A stretch of DNA of 64,000 nt from Staphylococcus pseudintermedius (GTDB lineage: Bacteria > Bacillota > Bacilli > Staphylococcales > Staphylococcaceae), in the NCBI RefSeq assembly GCF_001792775.2, contig NZ_MLGE02000014.1, positions 1 to 64,000 on the forward strand, given 5' to 3'. The stretch's first letter is position 1. Every line of letters starts with the position of its first letter. This document shows, piece after piece, positions 54,049-62,420 of the stretch. The notes beneath the pieces were generated by a model. It was not told the DNA's origin, searched no databases, and worked only from the letters and a program-made list of their open reading frames with translations. The translations under genes and the position numbers were made by a program.

Positions 54049-54846
54049 TTGAGTCCTGACTTTAAAACGAACCAACCGATTGTACGTTTTGAAAATGGTG
54101 TTTTATTTGAAACAGAAGATGATTATGTGACAGAGGTGCCGCTCACAATCATGGTGAACCGAGAAGAATTTGCGACAGTCATTTGTAGCCCCAATCAATT
54201 GGAAGAACTAGTGCTCGGATTTCTCGCTTCTGAAGGGGTCATTTTAAAACGAGATGAGTTAAAATCGCTTGAAATTGATGAACGGCGTGGGTATGCACAC
54301 GTAGAAATCACATCGTCTATACATGATCGTGTGCAACTCTCAACGAAACGCCTTGTCGCTTCATGTTGTGGGAAGAGCCGAGAGTTTTATTTCCAAAACG
54401 ATGCCGCCATTGCGAAAACATCAATGTCCAACCTTCAATTGACACCTTCTCAAATTTTAAGCATGATGGCACGTTTACAAGCGCAAAGTCGTGTCTTTAA
54501 AGCAACAGGGGGCTTACATAACGCAGCCATTAGTGACGGCAATGCATTTTACATTCATCGTCAAGATATAGGGCGGCATAATGCACTCGATAAACTTTAC
54601 GGCTACTGTATTCAACGACATATTGGGGTGCGGGATAAGGTACTCATTTTTAGCGGGCGTATCTCCTCAGAAATTTTAATCAAAGCCGCTAAAATCGGTG
54701 TCGGTATGATTATTTCTAAATCTGCTCCGACGACATTAGCAGTGCAACTTGCCCATGATCTAAACATTACTGCAATCGGTTTCGTGCGTGACGATTACTT
54801 TAACATTTACAGTCATCCAGAACGTGTCAAACAAGCAGAAATGTAA
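54049..54846 (+). CDS. fdhD: Formate dehydrogenase accessory sulfurtransferase FdhD
   Basis: 265 residues from a TTG with GAAAGGAGG upstream. FdhD passes sulfur from a cysteine desulfurase to the molybdenum cofactor of formate dehydrogenase. Conserved GFLASEGVI, TGGLHNAA, and RHNALDKLYG; the sulfur-relay region is SCCGKS, a CC pair instead of the CxxC studied in E. coli. No formate dehydrogenase gene lies in the window. Confidence 0.93.
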   Translation: MSPDFKTNQPIVRFENGVLFETEDDYVTEVPLTIMVNREEFATVICSPNQLEELVLGFLASEGVILKRDELKSLEIDERRGYAHVEITSSIHDRVQLSTKRLVASCCGKSREFYFQNDAAIAKTSMSNLQLTPSQILSMMARLQAQSRVFKATGGLHNAAISDGNAFYIHRQDIGRHNALDKLYGYCIQRHIGVRDKVLIFSGRISSEILIKAAKIGVGMIISKSAPTTLAVQLAHDLNITAIGFVRDDYFNIYSHPERVKQAEM

Positions 54847-54891
54847 AAAACAGGCGCTGATGAGAGCTGTCTCACCATCCGCCTGTTTATT
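54846..54891 (+). terminator. Terminator of fdhD
   Basis: AACAGGCG-TGATGAGA ... TCTCACCATCCGCCTGTT hairpin followed by TATTT. Confidence 0.8.
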
Positions 54892-54923
54892 TACATTTCT
54901 GTTGTCATGTGCGAGTACCCCCA

Positions 54924-55697
54924 TCAATACGATACTGAAACTGTTAATTCCTTCAGGGCACTATACTGAAAACTAACAAATGTATAACCTTGTTTCATAT
55001 ACATTTCTCTCGCTGTATCTTCAGCATCAGCAACTAAAATGACCGGACGTTCACGCGCGATTTCCCCCATAAACGCCTGCATCCGTGAGCCCACGCCACG
55101 TCCACGCGCTGCTTCAGTTACTGCAAAACCATCCAGTTCCACCGTTCGCTCCGTTTCAATCACATTCATAATGCCAACAGGTTGTGCATTTTCATAAGCG
55201 ATATAAGGTTGGAGCGCACGCGTGTCTTTTTTCAAATTCGTTAGCAATGCCTGTGCACTTTCTTTAATATAATCTGCGCCAAATTGAATAGAGAGTGGCT
55301 CATAGACGTGCATGTAATCTGCCATGTTCTTTATTGTCACAGGTTCTATCTCAAGACTCGGTCCAGTCAACTGACGTAAATCTGCTGCCTCAATCATATA
55401 CAGCTCAAGATTACCGACTTGAAAACCTTCAGCACGTAAAAGTTGCATGATATCTATGTTCGGTTTGACGTTTTCTGGAAATTCAAATTTGAGATGTGTC
55501 AACACACCATGGTCAGCATGAAGTGATTGTTGCCGTTTCATATCTGCTTTAAACTGAGTCACATCCGGCATTTGATGATATACCCACTTATTATTATCAT
55601 AAGTCAGAGGTGTCGTTGGCGTCATATAAATCGTTACGTCGTCATCTTTAGAATAAATATCGCCTTCACTGTAAATATCACTCATCTGAACTTCCAT
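54924..55697 (-). CDS. GNAT-family N-acetyltransferase
   Basis: 257 residues. The C-terminal ~130 residues are a GNAT domain with the acetyl-CoA loop EAARGRGVGSRMQ and the terminal AREMYMKQGYTFVSF. The N-terminal half is poorly conserved and acidic at first (SEGDIYSKDDD). ATG 55697 is kept, though a second ATG 4 codons on is possible. Substrate unknown. Confidence 0.82.
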   Translation of the reverse strand: MEVQMSDIYSEGDIYSKDDDVTIYMTPTTPLTYDNNKWVYHQMPDVTQFKADMKRQQSLHADHGVLTHLKFEFPENVKPNIDIMQLLRAEGFQVGNLELYMIEAADLRQLTGPSLEIEPVTIKNMADYMHVYEPLSIQFGADYIKESAQALLTNLKKDTRALQPYIAYENAQPVGIMNVIETERTVELDGFAVTEAARGRGVGSRMQAFMGEIARERPVILVADAEDTAREMYMKQGYTFVSFQYSALKELTVSVSY

Positions 55698-55719
55698 TTA
55701 CATCCCCTACTTTCAAGGT

Positions 55720-56280
55720 TTATTTTGCTAATTGTTGCATGATTCTCGACACCACAGGATTATTAAACAGTGCGATTGCAATGAGTGATGCTATAGCTGC
55801 TTTAACTAAGTCACCCGGTAAAAATGTTAATGATAAATAGATCGCTTTAGACAATGGCATATGAATCACAAAGCCCATCACGATGGCACCGACTAAGTCT
55901 AATAACACCACCCCGAAGATAACAATAATCGCAAAAGTACGTTTAAAATCTAATGTTTCAAAATATTTATCACGCATCCAACCAATTAAAAATGCGACGA
56001 TAGGATACATGATTAAAAAGCCGACACTCGGTCCAACAAAGACACCATAACCACCACGTCCGCCTGAAAGCAATGGCGCACCCATGAATACAAGTAATAA
56101 AAATACGATAACACTTAATGTGCCATAGCGGCGTCCTAACAAAATACCTGCCAAAAAAATCCCAACGTTTTGGAGCACAATCGGTACAGGGATAAATGGT
56201 AAAGGAATAGCTGGAATAAAACCCATGACCGCGATAATGGCAGTCATTAATGCTGTATAAACTAAAAATTTCGTGTTCAA
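55720..56280 (-). CDS. bioY: Biotin transporter BioY (ECF S component)
   Basis: 186 residues from a TTG at 56280 with GGAGG 9 nt upstream. About six hydrophobic spans; VPIVLQNVGIFLAG and the SGGRGGYGVFVGPSVGFL segment typify BioY. It binds biotin and uses the shared EcfA1-EcfA2-EcfT engine encoded at 4639-7104. A BirA-like operator lies upstream. Confidence 0.94.
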   Translation of the reverse strand: MNTKFLVYTALMTAIIAVMGFIPAIPLPFIPVPIVLQNVGIFLAGILLGRRYGTLSVIVFLLLVFMGAPLLSGGRGGYGVFVGPSVGFLIMYPIVAFLIGWMRDKYFETLDFKRTFAIIVIFGVVLLDLVGAIVMGFVIHMPLSKAIYLSLTFLPGDLVKAAIASLIAIALFNNPVVSRIMQQLAK

Positions 56281-56323
56281 AATCTTTTTCCTCCTAAAAA
56301 TGATAAAAAACATTTCATTCCAG

Positions 56324-56368
56324 ATTATAGCATTAATGTAAATAAGATTTCTATACTTGTTTACAATT
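56324..56368 (-). promoter_or_regulatory. bioY promoter with BirA-like operator
   Basis: TATAAT (minus strand, 56324-56329) with the inverted repeat AATTGTAAAC-n16-TTTACATT over the -35 side (56335-56368), the form of known BirA operators in Firmicutes. It overlaps the last codons of the ROK kinase gene. Confidence 0.65.
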
Positions 56369-57224
56369 CAGCAACTGCACCGAGCAATGCGGCATGATTT
56401 TGTAATTGTGCGACTTCAACTTTGGCATGACCGTAATCTTCAGGTAAATATCGTTTCAACTCCGGCAAGATATAACGTAATAACACGTCACCTTGTGCAG
56501 AAACTCCGCCACCAATAATAATAAATTCCGGATCATAAACAATTTGAATTTCCGCAATACCTCGTGCCACTTCACGCGCCCATTGCTGAATATAATGTCG
56601 TGCTGTGGTGTCTCCATTCTCCGCTTCTTCAAACAGTTGCTGAATATTTTGATGCGGATAGTTTTCTCTCATTAACAATTGTTTTAACGCTTCAGTTGAG
56701 GCCCGCTGTTCATATTGTGTCTTCGTTTCTGGATCGTATAATAAATAACCAATTTGATTTGGACGATGACGTATGCCCGTTAATAATCCGACATTGCGTT
56801 GATAATAACTGCCGCCAATGCCTGTACCTAAAGTTAAACAAAACGCACTCTCATAATCCACTTCTCTTTCATCCAACTCCCCTAACAATGCTGCATCGAC
56901 ATCGTTATAGACGACGAGCTCTTGAACATAGGCACTTAGTTTATCTACAAAGTTTGTGCCTGTATAATTCAAAATATTGGGGTTGGCGTAAGCAATCGTA
57001 CGCGCCTTTCTATCTACGGCCCCCGCTGTTGAAATACCTACTGCGACCGCTTGTAGTTGATGTTCTTGAATGTAACGTTGTAACCTTGCCTCAACATAAT
57101 TAATAATGGCGTCATTTTCATTAACGGGTGTACGCACTTTATCATAATCTTGTAATTGTCGATTTTCATCAATAATGGCTGACTTAATATAAGTCCCTCC
57201 AATGTCAAAAGCTATTTTTTTCAT
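56361..57224 (-). CDS. nanK: ROK-family sugar kinase, probable N-acetylmannosamine kinase
   Basis: 287 residues: phosphate loop AFDIGGTYIKSA, catalytic aspartate in VYNDVDAALLGE, LGTGIGGSYYQ. The CxCGxxGCxE zinc motif of many ROK kinases is absent. Adjacent nanA and symporter genes suggest the ManNAc step, but glucokinase-like or other hexosamine activity is possible. Start overlaps the regulator gene by 20 nt, so they are cotranscribed. Confidence 0.78.
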   Translation of the reverse strand: MKKIAFDIGGTYIKSAIIDENRQLQDYDKVRTPVNENDAIINYVEARLQRYIQEHQLQAVAVGISTAGAVDRKARTIAYANPNILNYTGTNFVDKLSAYVQELVVYNDVDAALLGELDEREVDYESAFCLTLGTGIGGSYYQRNVGLLTGIRHRPNQIGYLLYDPETKTQYEQRASTEALKQLLMRENYPHQNIQQLFEEAENGDTTARHYIQQWAREVARGIAEIQIVYDPEFIIIGGGVSAQGDVLLRYILPELKRYLPEDYGHAKVEVAQLQNHAALLGAVAEL

Positions 57225-57876
57225 AAAACTCTGCCCCTCTCATGAGATGTTGCGTTAACAATGCCTTAGCCAACGAAAAATTTCCATCCTTCAATGCTTC
57301 ATAAATATTGCGATGTTCTGTCATACTCCGCACATTTTCTTCGTGTGATGTTTCGATAGGGGTTTGATAAAAATACGCTTGCACCACGGCACTCATTTGT
57401 TGAAATAATGATGAGTCCACTGCAGTGAGTATACTTTCATGAAATTTTTGATCAGCAGATACATTAAACGCTTGCACATCATCCACAAGTGACTCCGCTA
57501 TTGAAGTTAATGGTGCCTGTTTACGTTCAATAATATCAATCGCTGCCAATTCGAAAGTCAGCCGTAACATCATTAAATCTTTTAAATTACCATGAGAGAC
57601 TTGAAAACTAAATAAAAACCCTTCAATCAGTGGCGTAATATCTTGTGCTTTCACTAATGTGCCTCGCCCTTGTACACTTTCAGTCACACCAGTGTTTTCG
57701 AGATAACTTAAAGCCTCTCGCACTACAGAGCGACTCACTTGATACGACTCAGCTAATTTGCGTTCAGTTGGTAATTTATCCCCTACCTGTAATGACTCTG
57801 CTATAATATAATCCTTAATCTTTTGTACGACTGTTTGCTTTAAACTTTTACCAGAACGACTTAACATTTCTGCCAT
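57205..57876 (-). CDS. GntR-family (FadR/FCD) regulator of the sialic-acid cluster
   Basis: 223 residues: N-terminal winged helix LPTERKLAESYQVSRSVVRE and C-terminal all-helical FCD domain with a metal/ligand region (FHESILTAV, TEHRNIYEAL). FCD regulators typically bind TGGTnnnACCA palindromes; ATTGGTCAGACCAAT lies at 57986-58000 in front of nanA. S. aureus controls its nan genes with an RpiR-type NanR instead, so this is a different regulator. Confidence 0.87.
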   Translation of the reverse strand: MAEMLSRSGKSLKQTVVQKIKDYIIAESLQVGDKLPTERKLAESYQVSRSVVREALSYLENTGVTESVQGRGTLVKAQDITPLIEGFLFSFQVSHGNLKDLMMLRLTFELAAIDIIERKQAPLTSIAESLVDDVQAFNVSADQKFHESILTAVDSSLFQQMSAVVQAYFYQTPIETSHEENVRSMTEHRNIYEALKDGNFSLAKALLTQHLMRGAEFYEKNSF

Positions 57877-57896
57877 GCTCCTTACTAACTCCTTGT

Positions 57897-57918
57897 GTAC
57901 AGTTTAGTTCAGTTTAAC
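57897..57918. promoter_or_regulatory. Direct repeats upstream of the GntR gene
   Basis: CAGTTTA occurs at 57900-57906 and 57910-57916, one helical turn apart. The arrangement resembles the 10-bp repeat in the galR promoter. Possibly part of the regulator's own promoter (TAAACT as -10 on the minus strand). Confidence 0.3.
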
Positions 57919-57958
57919 ATAATTGATGACACACGTTGTAAAAATATTGACCTCTTCA

Positions 57959-58000
57959 TTGATAACGCTTACAATTAGATTATAAATTGGTCAGACCAAT
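57959..58000 (+). promoter_or_regulatory. nanA promoter with cre site and GntR operator
   Basis: TTGATA (57959-57964), 16-nt spacer, TATAAA (57981-57986). TGATAACGCTTACA (57960-57973) fits the CcpA cre consensus at 13 of 14 places and covers the -35. The perfect palindrome ATTGGTCAGACCAAT (57986-58000) just after the -10 fits the FCD-GntR operator form. Suggests repression by both glucose and the cluster regulator. Confidence 0.7.
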
Positions 58001-58033
58001 ATTACAAACAGATGATTTATTGGAGGGTGTACC

Positions 58034-58915
58034 ATGCATGAAAATTTAAAAGGTTTATATGCAGCTTTACTCGTCCCATTTGATGAAAACGGACAAGTGA
58101 AAGAACAAGGTTTAAGAGCGATTATCCGTAACGCGATTGACGAACAACAGTTAGATGGTTTATATGTTAACGGGAGCTCAGGCGAAAACTTTTTAATGAA
58201 TACCGAACAAAAGAAAGAAGTTTTCCGCATTACGAAAGATGAAGCAAAAGACGATATTCGCTTAATTGCACAAGTCGGTTCATTAGATTTAAACGAAGCG
58301 ATTGAATTGGGTCAATATGCGACAGAACTCGGTTATGATTCATTATCAGCAGTTACACCGTTTTACTATCCATTCACGTTTGAAGAAATTCGTGACTATT
58401 ATTTCGCTATTATTGAAGCGACTCAAAACAATATGATTGTGTACTCTATTCCTGGATTAACTGGTGTAAATATTTCAATCCAACAATTTGAGGAGCTTTT
58501 CCAAAACGATAAAGTAATCGGCGTCAAATATACAGCACCTGATTTTTATTTACTCGAACGCTTACGTCAAGCATTCCCAGATAAGTTAATTTTCTCTGGT
58601 TTTGATGAAATGCTCGTACAAGCTGCGATTTCAGGCGTTGATGGCGCAATCGGCTCGACGTTCAATGTCAATGGTCGTCGCATTCGTCAAATTTTTGAAC
58701 ATGCTCAAAATGGCTCGGTTGAAGAGGCTTATCGCATTCAACATGACACGAATGATATTATCGAAACGGTACTGAGCATGGGCTTATATCCAACATTGAA
58801 AGCCATTTTAGCTGAAAAAGGGATTGATACAGGTGTACCAAAAGCACCATTCCATCCGTTTAACGAAGCACATCGCGACGCATTGAAAACATTGATCAAC
58901 CAATATCAACTTTAA
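58034..58915 (+). CDS. nanA: N-acetylneuraminate lyase
   Basis: Splits sialic acid into N-acetylmannosamine and pyruvate. 293 residues, DHDPS/NAL TIM barrel: GSSGE (47-51), Y137 and Schiff-base K165 in [13 protein letters not shown] before ATG 58034. Confidence 0.95.
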   Translation: MHENLKGLYAALLVPFDENGQVKEQGLRAIIRNAIDEQQLDGLYVNGSSGENFLMNTEQKKEVFRITKDEAKDDIRLIAQVGSLDLNEAIELGQYATELGYDSLSAVTPFYYPFTFEEIRDYYFAIIEATQNNMIVYSIPGLTGVNISIQQFEELFQNDKVIGVKYTAPDFYLLERLRQAFPDKLIFSGFDEMLVQAAISGVDGAIGSTFNVNGRRIRQIFEHAQNGSVEEAYRIQHDTNDIIETVLSMGLYPTLKAILAEKGIDTGVPKAPFHPFNEAHRDALKTLINQYQL

Positions 58916-58937
58916 GATAATGAGACTTTGAATTAAA

Positions 58938-58987
58938 AAGAGTGAAGTACTAACGATAAATAGACACAGAGTTATGCTTCACTCTTA
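58938..58987 (+). terminator. Terminator or attenuator after nanA
   Basis: AAGAGTGAAG pairs with CTTCACTCTT around a ~30-nt loop. T-run is weak, so partial read-through into the symporter gene is likely. Confidence 0.55.
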
Positions 58988-59002
58988 TACTTTGCTATAT
59001 AT

Positions 59003-59016
59003 TGTAAGCGGTTTCT
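59003..59016. promoter_or_regulatory. Putative cre site before the symporter gene
   Basis: TGTAAGCGGTTTCT matches the cre consensus except for the last base, 41 nt before the start codon. Confidence 0.5.
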
Positions 59017-59056
59017 AAAAAATCATTATATTGAACATTGAAAGGGGTTTGTTTTT

Positions 59057-60583
59057 ATGGGAACAATTGGCTTTGGTTTTTGGAACTGGATTGCTTTAAT
59101 TCTATACTTACTAATTATGTTAGGTGTTGGGGCGTATTTTACGAAACGTGCAGGGAAAGATACCGATAGTTTTTTTAAAGCCAGTGGCCGTCTACCGTCA
59201 TGGGTCGTTGGATTTTCTATTTATGCGACAACTTTAAGTGCGATTACATTTATGTCAACACCAGAAAAGTCTTATTTAACGGATTGGTCTTACATAGCTG
59301 GTAACATCGCAATTGTTGCTATTATTCCGTTACTCATTCATTTTTATATTCCATTCTTTAAAAAACTTAAAATCACTTCAGCTTATGAATATTTAGAAGC
59401 ACGCTTCAACCCTGCAGTACGTGTGATAGGTTCTGTCCTATTTATATTATTTCATTTAGGACGTGTAGCCATTGTGATTTATTTACCGACACTCGCAATT
59501 ACAGCTGTTTCCGATATTAATCCTTATTTAGTCGCTAGCCTTGTCGGAGTTTTATGTATTATTTATACGTTTCTTGGAGGTTTTGAAGGGGTCGTATGGA
59601 GTGACTTTATTCAAGGTGTGATTTTATTAGGAGGCGCACTTGTCATTATTATTACCGGAATTGTGCATATCGACGGTGGATTTGGTACGGTTTTGAACGA
59701 AGCAGTGAGTAACCATAAACTCATCAGCGCAGACAACTGGAAAATGAACGCCGCCGCTGCAGCCATCCCAATCATTTTCCTCGGTAGTATTTTTAATAAC
59801 TTGCAACAATATACAGCAAGTCAAGATGTTGTTCAACGTTATCAAGCGTCTGAATCTTTAAAAGAAACGTCACATTCGATTTGGACAAATGGGGTGTTGG
59901 CTCTCATTTCAGCACCACTCTTTTACGGCATGGGAACGGTACTGTATGTTTTTTATGCCACTCATACAGCACTACCGAAAGATTTTAATACATCATCAAT
60001 CGTCCCTTACTTTATCTTAACTGAAATGCCACCATTCATTGCGGGATTGATGATTGCAGCAATTTTCGCGGCAGCACAGTCAACGATTTCATCAAGCTTA
60101 AACTCTATTGCAGCCTGTTTCTCAGTAGATATTAAACAACGCTTCTTTGGAATTAAAAGCGATGCAACTGAAGTGCGTATGGCGCGTGTAACGACTGTTG
60201 TTACAGGACTCATTGGTATGCTTATCTCATTATATTTAATCGCAGCAGACTCTAATGACGTATGGGATCTTTTCTTATTAATTACAGGGCTATTCGGGGT
60301 ACCAATTGCAGGCATCTTTGCGGTCGGTATTTTCACGAAGCGTACACATGGTGTCGGTGTCATTATCGGTATTTTTGTCGCAGTCATCGTCAGTTATTTC
60401 TTACAAGGACAAGGCATTGGTGGTGCAGGCTCACCATTCTACATCTCAATTATTGCCTTTATGACAGCGTTTATCGTTGCATATATCGCAAGTCTCATTA
60501 TCCCAACACCGAAAAAAGATATTTCTGGACTTACAATTTTTGATAAACACGGTGCCATCACATACGTGCGTAAAACAAAATAA
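59057..60583 (+). CDS. nanT: Sodium:solute symporter, probable sialic acid transporter
   Basis: 508 residues, SSS family with about 13 hydrophobic spans: start WNWIALILYLLIMLGVGAYF, FKASGRLPSWVVGFSIYATT (sodium-site helix 1), and AQSTISSSLNSIAACFS in TM8 with Na+-coordinating serines. Follows nanA by 141 nt. The substrate is inferred from the cluster. Confidence 0.87.
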   Translation: MGTIGFGFWNWIALILYLLIMLGVGAYFTKRAGKDTDSFFKASGRLPSWVVGFSIYATTLSAITFMSTPEKSYLTDWSYIAGNIAIVAIIPLLIHFYIPFFKKLKITSAYEYLEARFNPAVRVIGSVLFILFHLGRVAIVIYLPTLAITAVSDINPYLVASLVGVLCIIYTFLGGFEGVVWSDFIQGVILLGGALVIIITGIVHIDGGFGTVLNEAVSNHKLISADNWKMNAAAAAIPIIFLGSIFNNLQQYTASQDVVQRYQASESLKETSHSIWTNGVLALISAPLFYGMGTVLYVFYATHTALPKDFNTSSIVPYFILTEMPPFIAGLMIAAIFAAAQSTISSSLNSIAACFSVDIKQRFFGIKSDATEVRMARVTTVVTGLIGMLISLYLIAADSNDVWDLFLLITGLFGVPIAGIFAVGIFTKRTHGVGVIIGIFVAVIVSYFLQGQGIGGAGSPFYISIIAFMTAFIVAYIASLIIPTPKKDISGLTIFDKHGAITYVRKTK

Positions 60584-60593
60584 TTCATCTCAC

Positions 60594-60650
60594 AAAAAGG
60601 TATTCCATTTCTTTTGAGTTGTGTACTCAATAGAGTGAGATACCTTTTTC
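60594..60650 (+). terminator. Terminator of the symporter gene
   Basis: AAAAAGGTAT ... ATACCTTTTT with an inner paired region (CTCA/TGAG); T-run at the end. Confidence 0.75.
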
Positions 60651-60726
60651 ATTGGTGGTTAGACCATAAGAGATAAAAGAAAGGAAAACTTAATCTCCCC
60701 TCCTCATGCATAGCATTCTATTTGAA

Positions 60727-61200
60727 AGCATCAAAACCCACCATCACTTTCAACGCTGTATCATTTAATCAAAGCGTTAGTTAGTTGAAGCGAGGACGTG
60801 GGAACGCTCCTTTTTTCTCCACTTATTACTACCAAAAAGCGGTACCACTCAATTGAGAGTAGCACCGCTTTCTTATTTTGCCGACCCGTCCGAGATTCCT
60901 GAGGCATTAGCTGAAACGGAAAATCCAATTCGGCTTACTCCCTATTACATTTCAACCAAGCCGAATTGAGTTGAAGTTTCAGCGCCTAGGAACGCGAGGT
61001 CTATATTAAAGGTTTCTCTTCTCGCCTATGAAAAAGCGATACCACTCGATAATGAGTCGTACCACTTTGAGATTGCAAAAACCATTCAAGACTCCCGAGG
61101 GATAGAGCCGAAGCGGAAAATCCACCAACGCTTTCATCTCTGTATCATTTAATCAAAGCGTTGGTTAGTTGAAGCGAGGCCCTGGGAAAGCGCAGAATGG
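60727..61200. repeat. Array of alternating hairpin repeats
   Basis: Three related units (60727-60810, 60893-61003, 61089-61200) share GAAACGGAAAATCC-like or GTATCATTTAATCAAAGCGTT stretches and end in GGGAAAGCG/AGGAACGCG. Between them sit two compact hairpins, 60835-60872 (AAAGCGGTACCACTC ... AGCACCGCTTT) and 61031-61069 (AAAGCGATACCACTC ... GTACCACTTT), both terminator-like on the minus strand. No protein is supported in this 640-nt gap. Confidence 0.75.
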
Positions 61201-61227
61201 TTTAGTAATCTCAGGTTACGACTCATC

Positions 61228-62151
61228 TTAATTCGTTGGTAACGCTAAAAGTTGTTTCTTTAAATCCTTACGAATGACATCTAATGTATATGGATCGTTA
61301 TACCAATACACACTTGAATCTACATTAAACGCATATTTGTTTTGTACCGCTTCTAAATTTTGCCACATTGCTGTTTTTTGGAATTCAGGTTGTGCGGCAT
61401 CTTTCGCTTTCGCTGTAATAATCACATCTCCAGCATATTTGCCCACTTCTTCTTTCGGCACTTCTGTCCAACCTTCTTTTTTTGTTGCATCGTCTAACGC
61501 TTTAGGCATTTGTAAACCGAACGCTTGGTAAAGTACTTCACTACCGCGTCCCCAGTTTTTACCATAAGCATAAATTTTCTTATCAAAGTCTTCAAAAATC
61601 GTTACTGATATGTCATCACCAAGATGCGCTTTAATGTCTTTACTATCTTGTGCGGTTTGTTTTTCCCAATCTGCTTTCCATTTTTTCACTTCATCTGACT
61701 TACCGACAATGTCACCCATTGCTTCTTGTTGTTCAAGATAATTGTATTTCGCATAGTCAAAAGCAATCGTTGGTGCAATTTTTTTCAATTTATCTGTGTT
61801 TTTGTCTGTGTTGTATGTAATGATGAGGTCAGGCTTTAATGACGCTACCTTTTCTACATCTTCTGCCCCTACTTTATCCACATCTTTAAATTGTTTCGCA
61901 AGCACTGGACTTTGGTCAACTTGATCGGACACACCGACAATATTTGCATCAAGATATTTTAAACCACCCGCATACGTCGGTGCCATGACAACAATTCGTT
62001 TTGGGTCTTTCGGAATATCGATTTTTTCCTCACCTTTAGCTGTTTTGAGATTGAAAGCTTTTGTTTCCTTTTCACTACTTTGATTATCGTTCTGGCCACA
62101 TGCCGCCAAAATTAACATACATACCAATAACGGTAATAATAATCTTTTCAT
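61228..62151 (-). CDS. fhuD2: Ferric-hydroxamate siderophore-binding lipoprotein FhuD2
   Basis: 307 residues; lipoprotein signal with lipobox LAAC, lipidated C18. PKRIVVMAPTYAGGLKYL, DYAKYNYLEQQE, and KNWGRGSEVLYQAFGL match my memory of S. aureus FhuD2 closely; the C-terminal VYWYNDPYTLD is also shared. Binds xenosiderophores (ferrichrome, desferrioxamine) and delivers them to FhuBG, which is not in the window. A consensus Fur box covers the start of transcription. Confidence 0.92.
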   Translation of the reverse strand: MKRLLLPLLVCMLILAACGQNDNQSSEKETKAFNLKTAKGEEKIDIPKDPKRIVVMAPTYAGGLKYLDANIVGVSDQVDQSPVLAKQFKDVDKVGAEDVEKVASLKPDLIITYNTDKNTDKLKKIAPTIAFDYAKYNYLEQQEAMGDIVGKSDEVKKWKADWEKQTAQDSKDIKAHLGDDISVTIFEDFDKKIYAYGKNWGRGSEVLYQAFGLQMPKALDDATKKEGWTEVPKEEVGKYAGDVIITAKAKDAAQPEFQKTAMWQNLEAVQNKYAFNVDSSVYWYNDPYTLDVIRKDLKKQLLALPTN

Positions 62152-62163
62152 TCATCTTCCTCC

Positions 62164-62212
62164 AATTGATAATGATTATCATTATTATATAGTGTAATGA
62201 CTTTGGAATCAA
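62164..62212 (-). promoter_or_regulatory. fhuD2 promoter with Fur box
   Basis: Minus strand: TTGATT (62207-62212), 17-nt spacer, TATAAT (62184-62189). Overlapping its 3' side is TAATGATAATCATTATCAAT, a near-perfect Fur box (62164-62187). Iron repression is expected. Confidence 0.88.
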
Positions 62213-62339
62213 TCTTTTTCTAAACAAAACTTTTTAAATAATAAAATAGGTATTTCACAAATGTTTGTTTTTGAGTTTATTATATTTTCAACCGTGGCAA
62301 ACCCAATATCAAAAAATGACCCCTTGACCTAGCAACTCG

Positions 62340-62395
62340 ATAAAAAAAAGCAGAAACGACACGTCACTATAGCGTGCAATTTCTACTTCTTCATC
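62340..62395 (-). terminator. Terminator of the YbaN-family gene
   Basis: Minus strand: GAAGTAGAAATTGCACGCTA pairs with the TAGTGACGTGTCGTTTCTGC side and is followed by eight T. Confidence 0.75.
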
Positions 62396-62420
62396 TCGTA
62401 TTCAGTTTAACGTACATATG

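Noticed and set aside
60727..61200. CRISPR-like array
   Set aside because: Units are imperfect, differ in length and form long hairpins; spacing is irregular and no cas genes are present.
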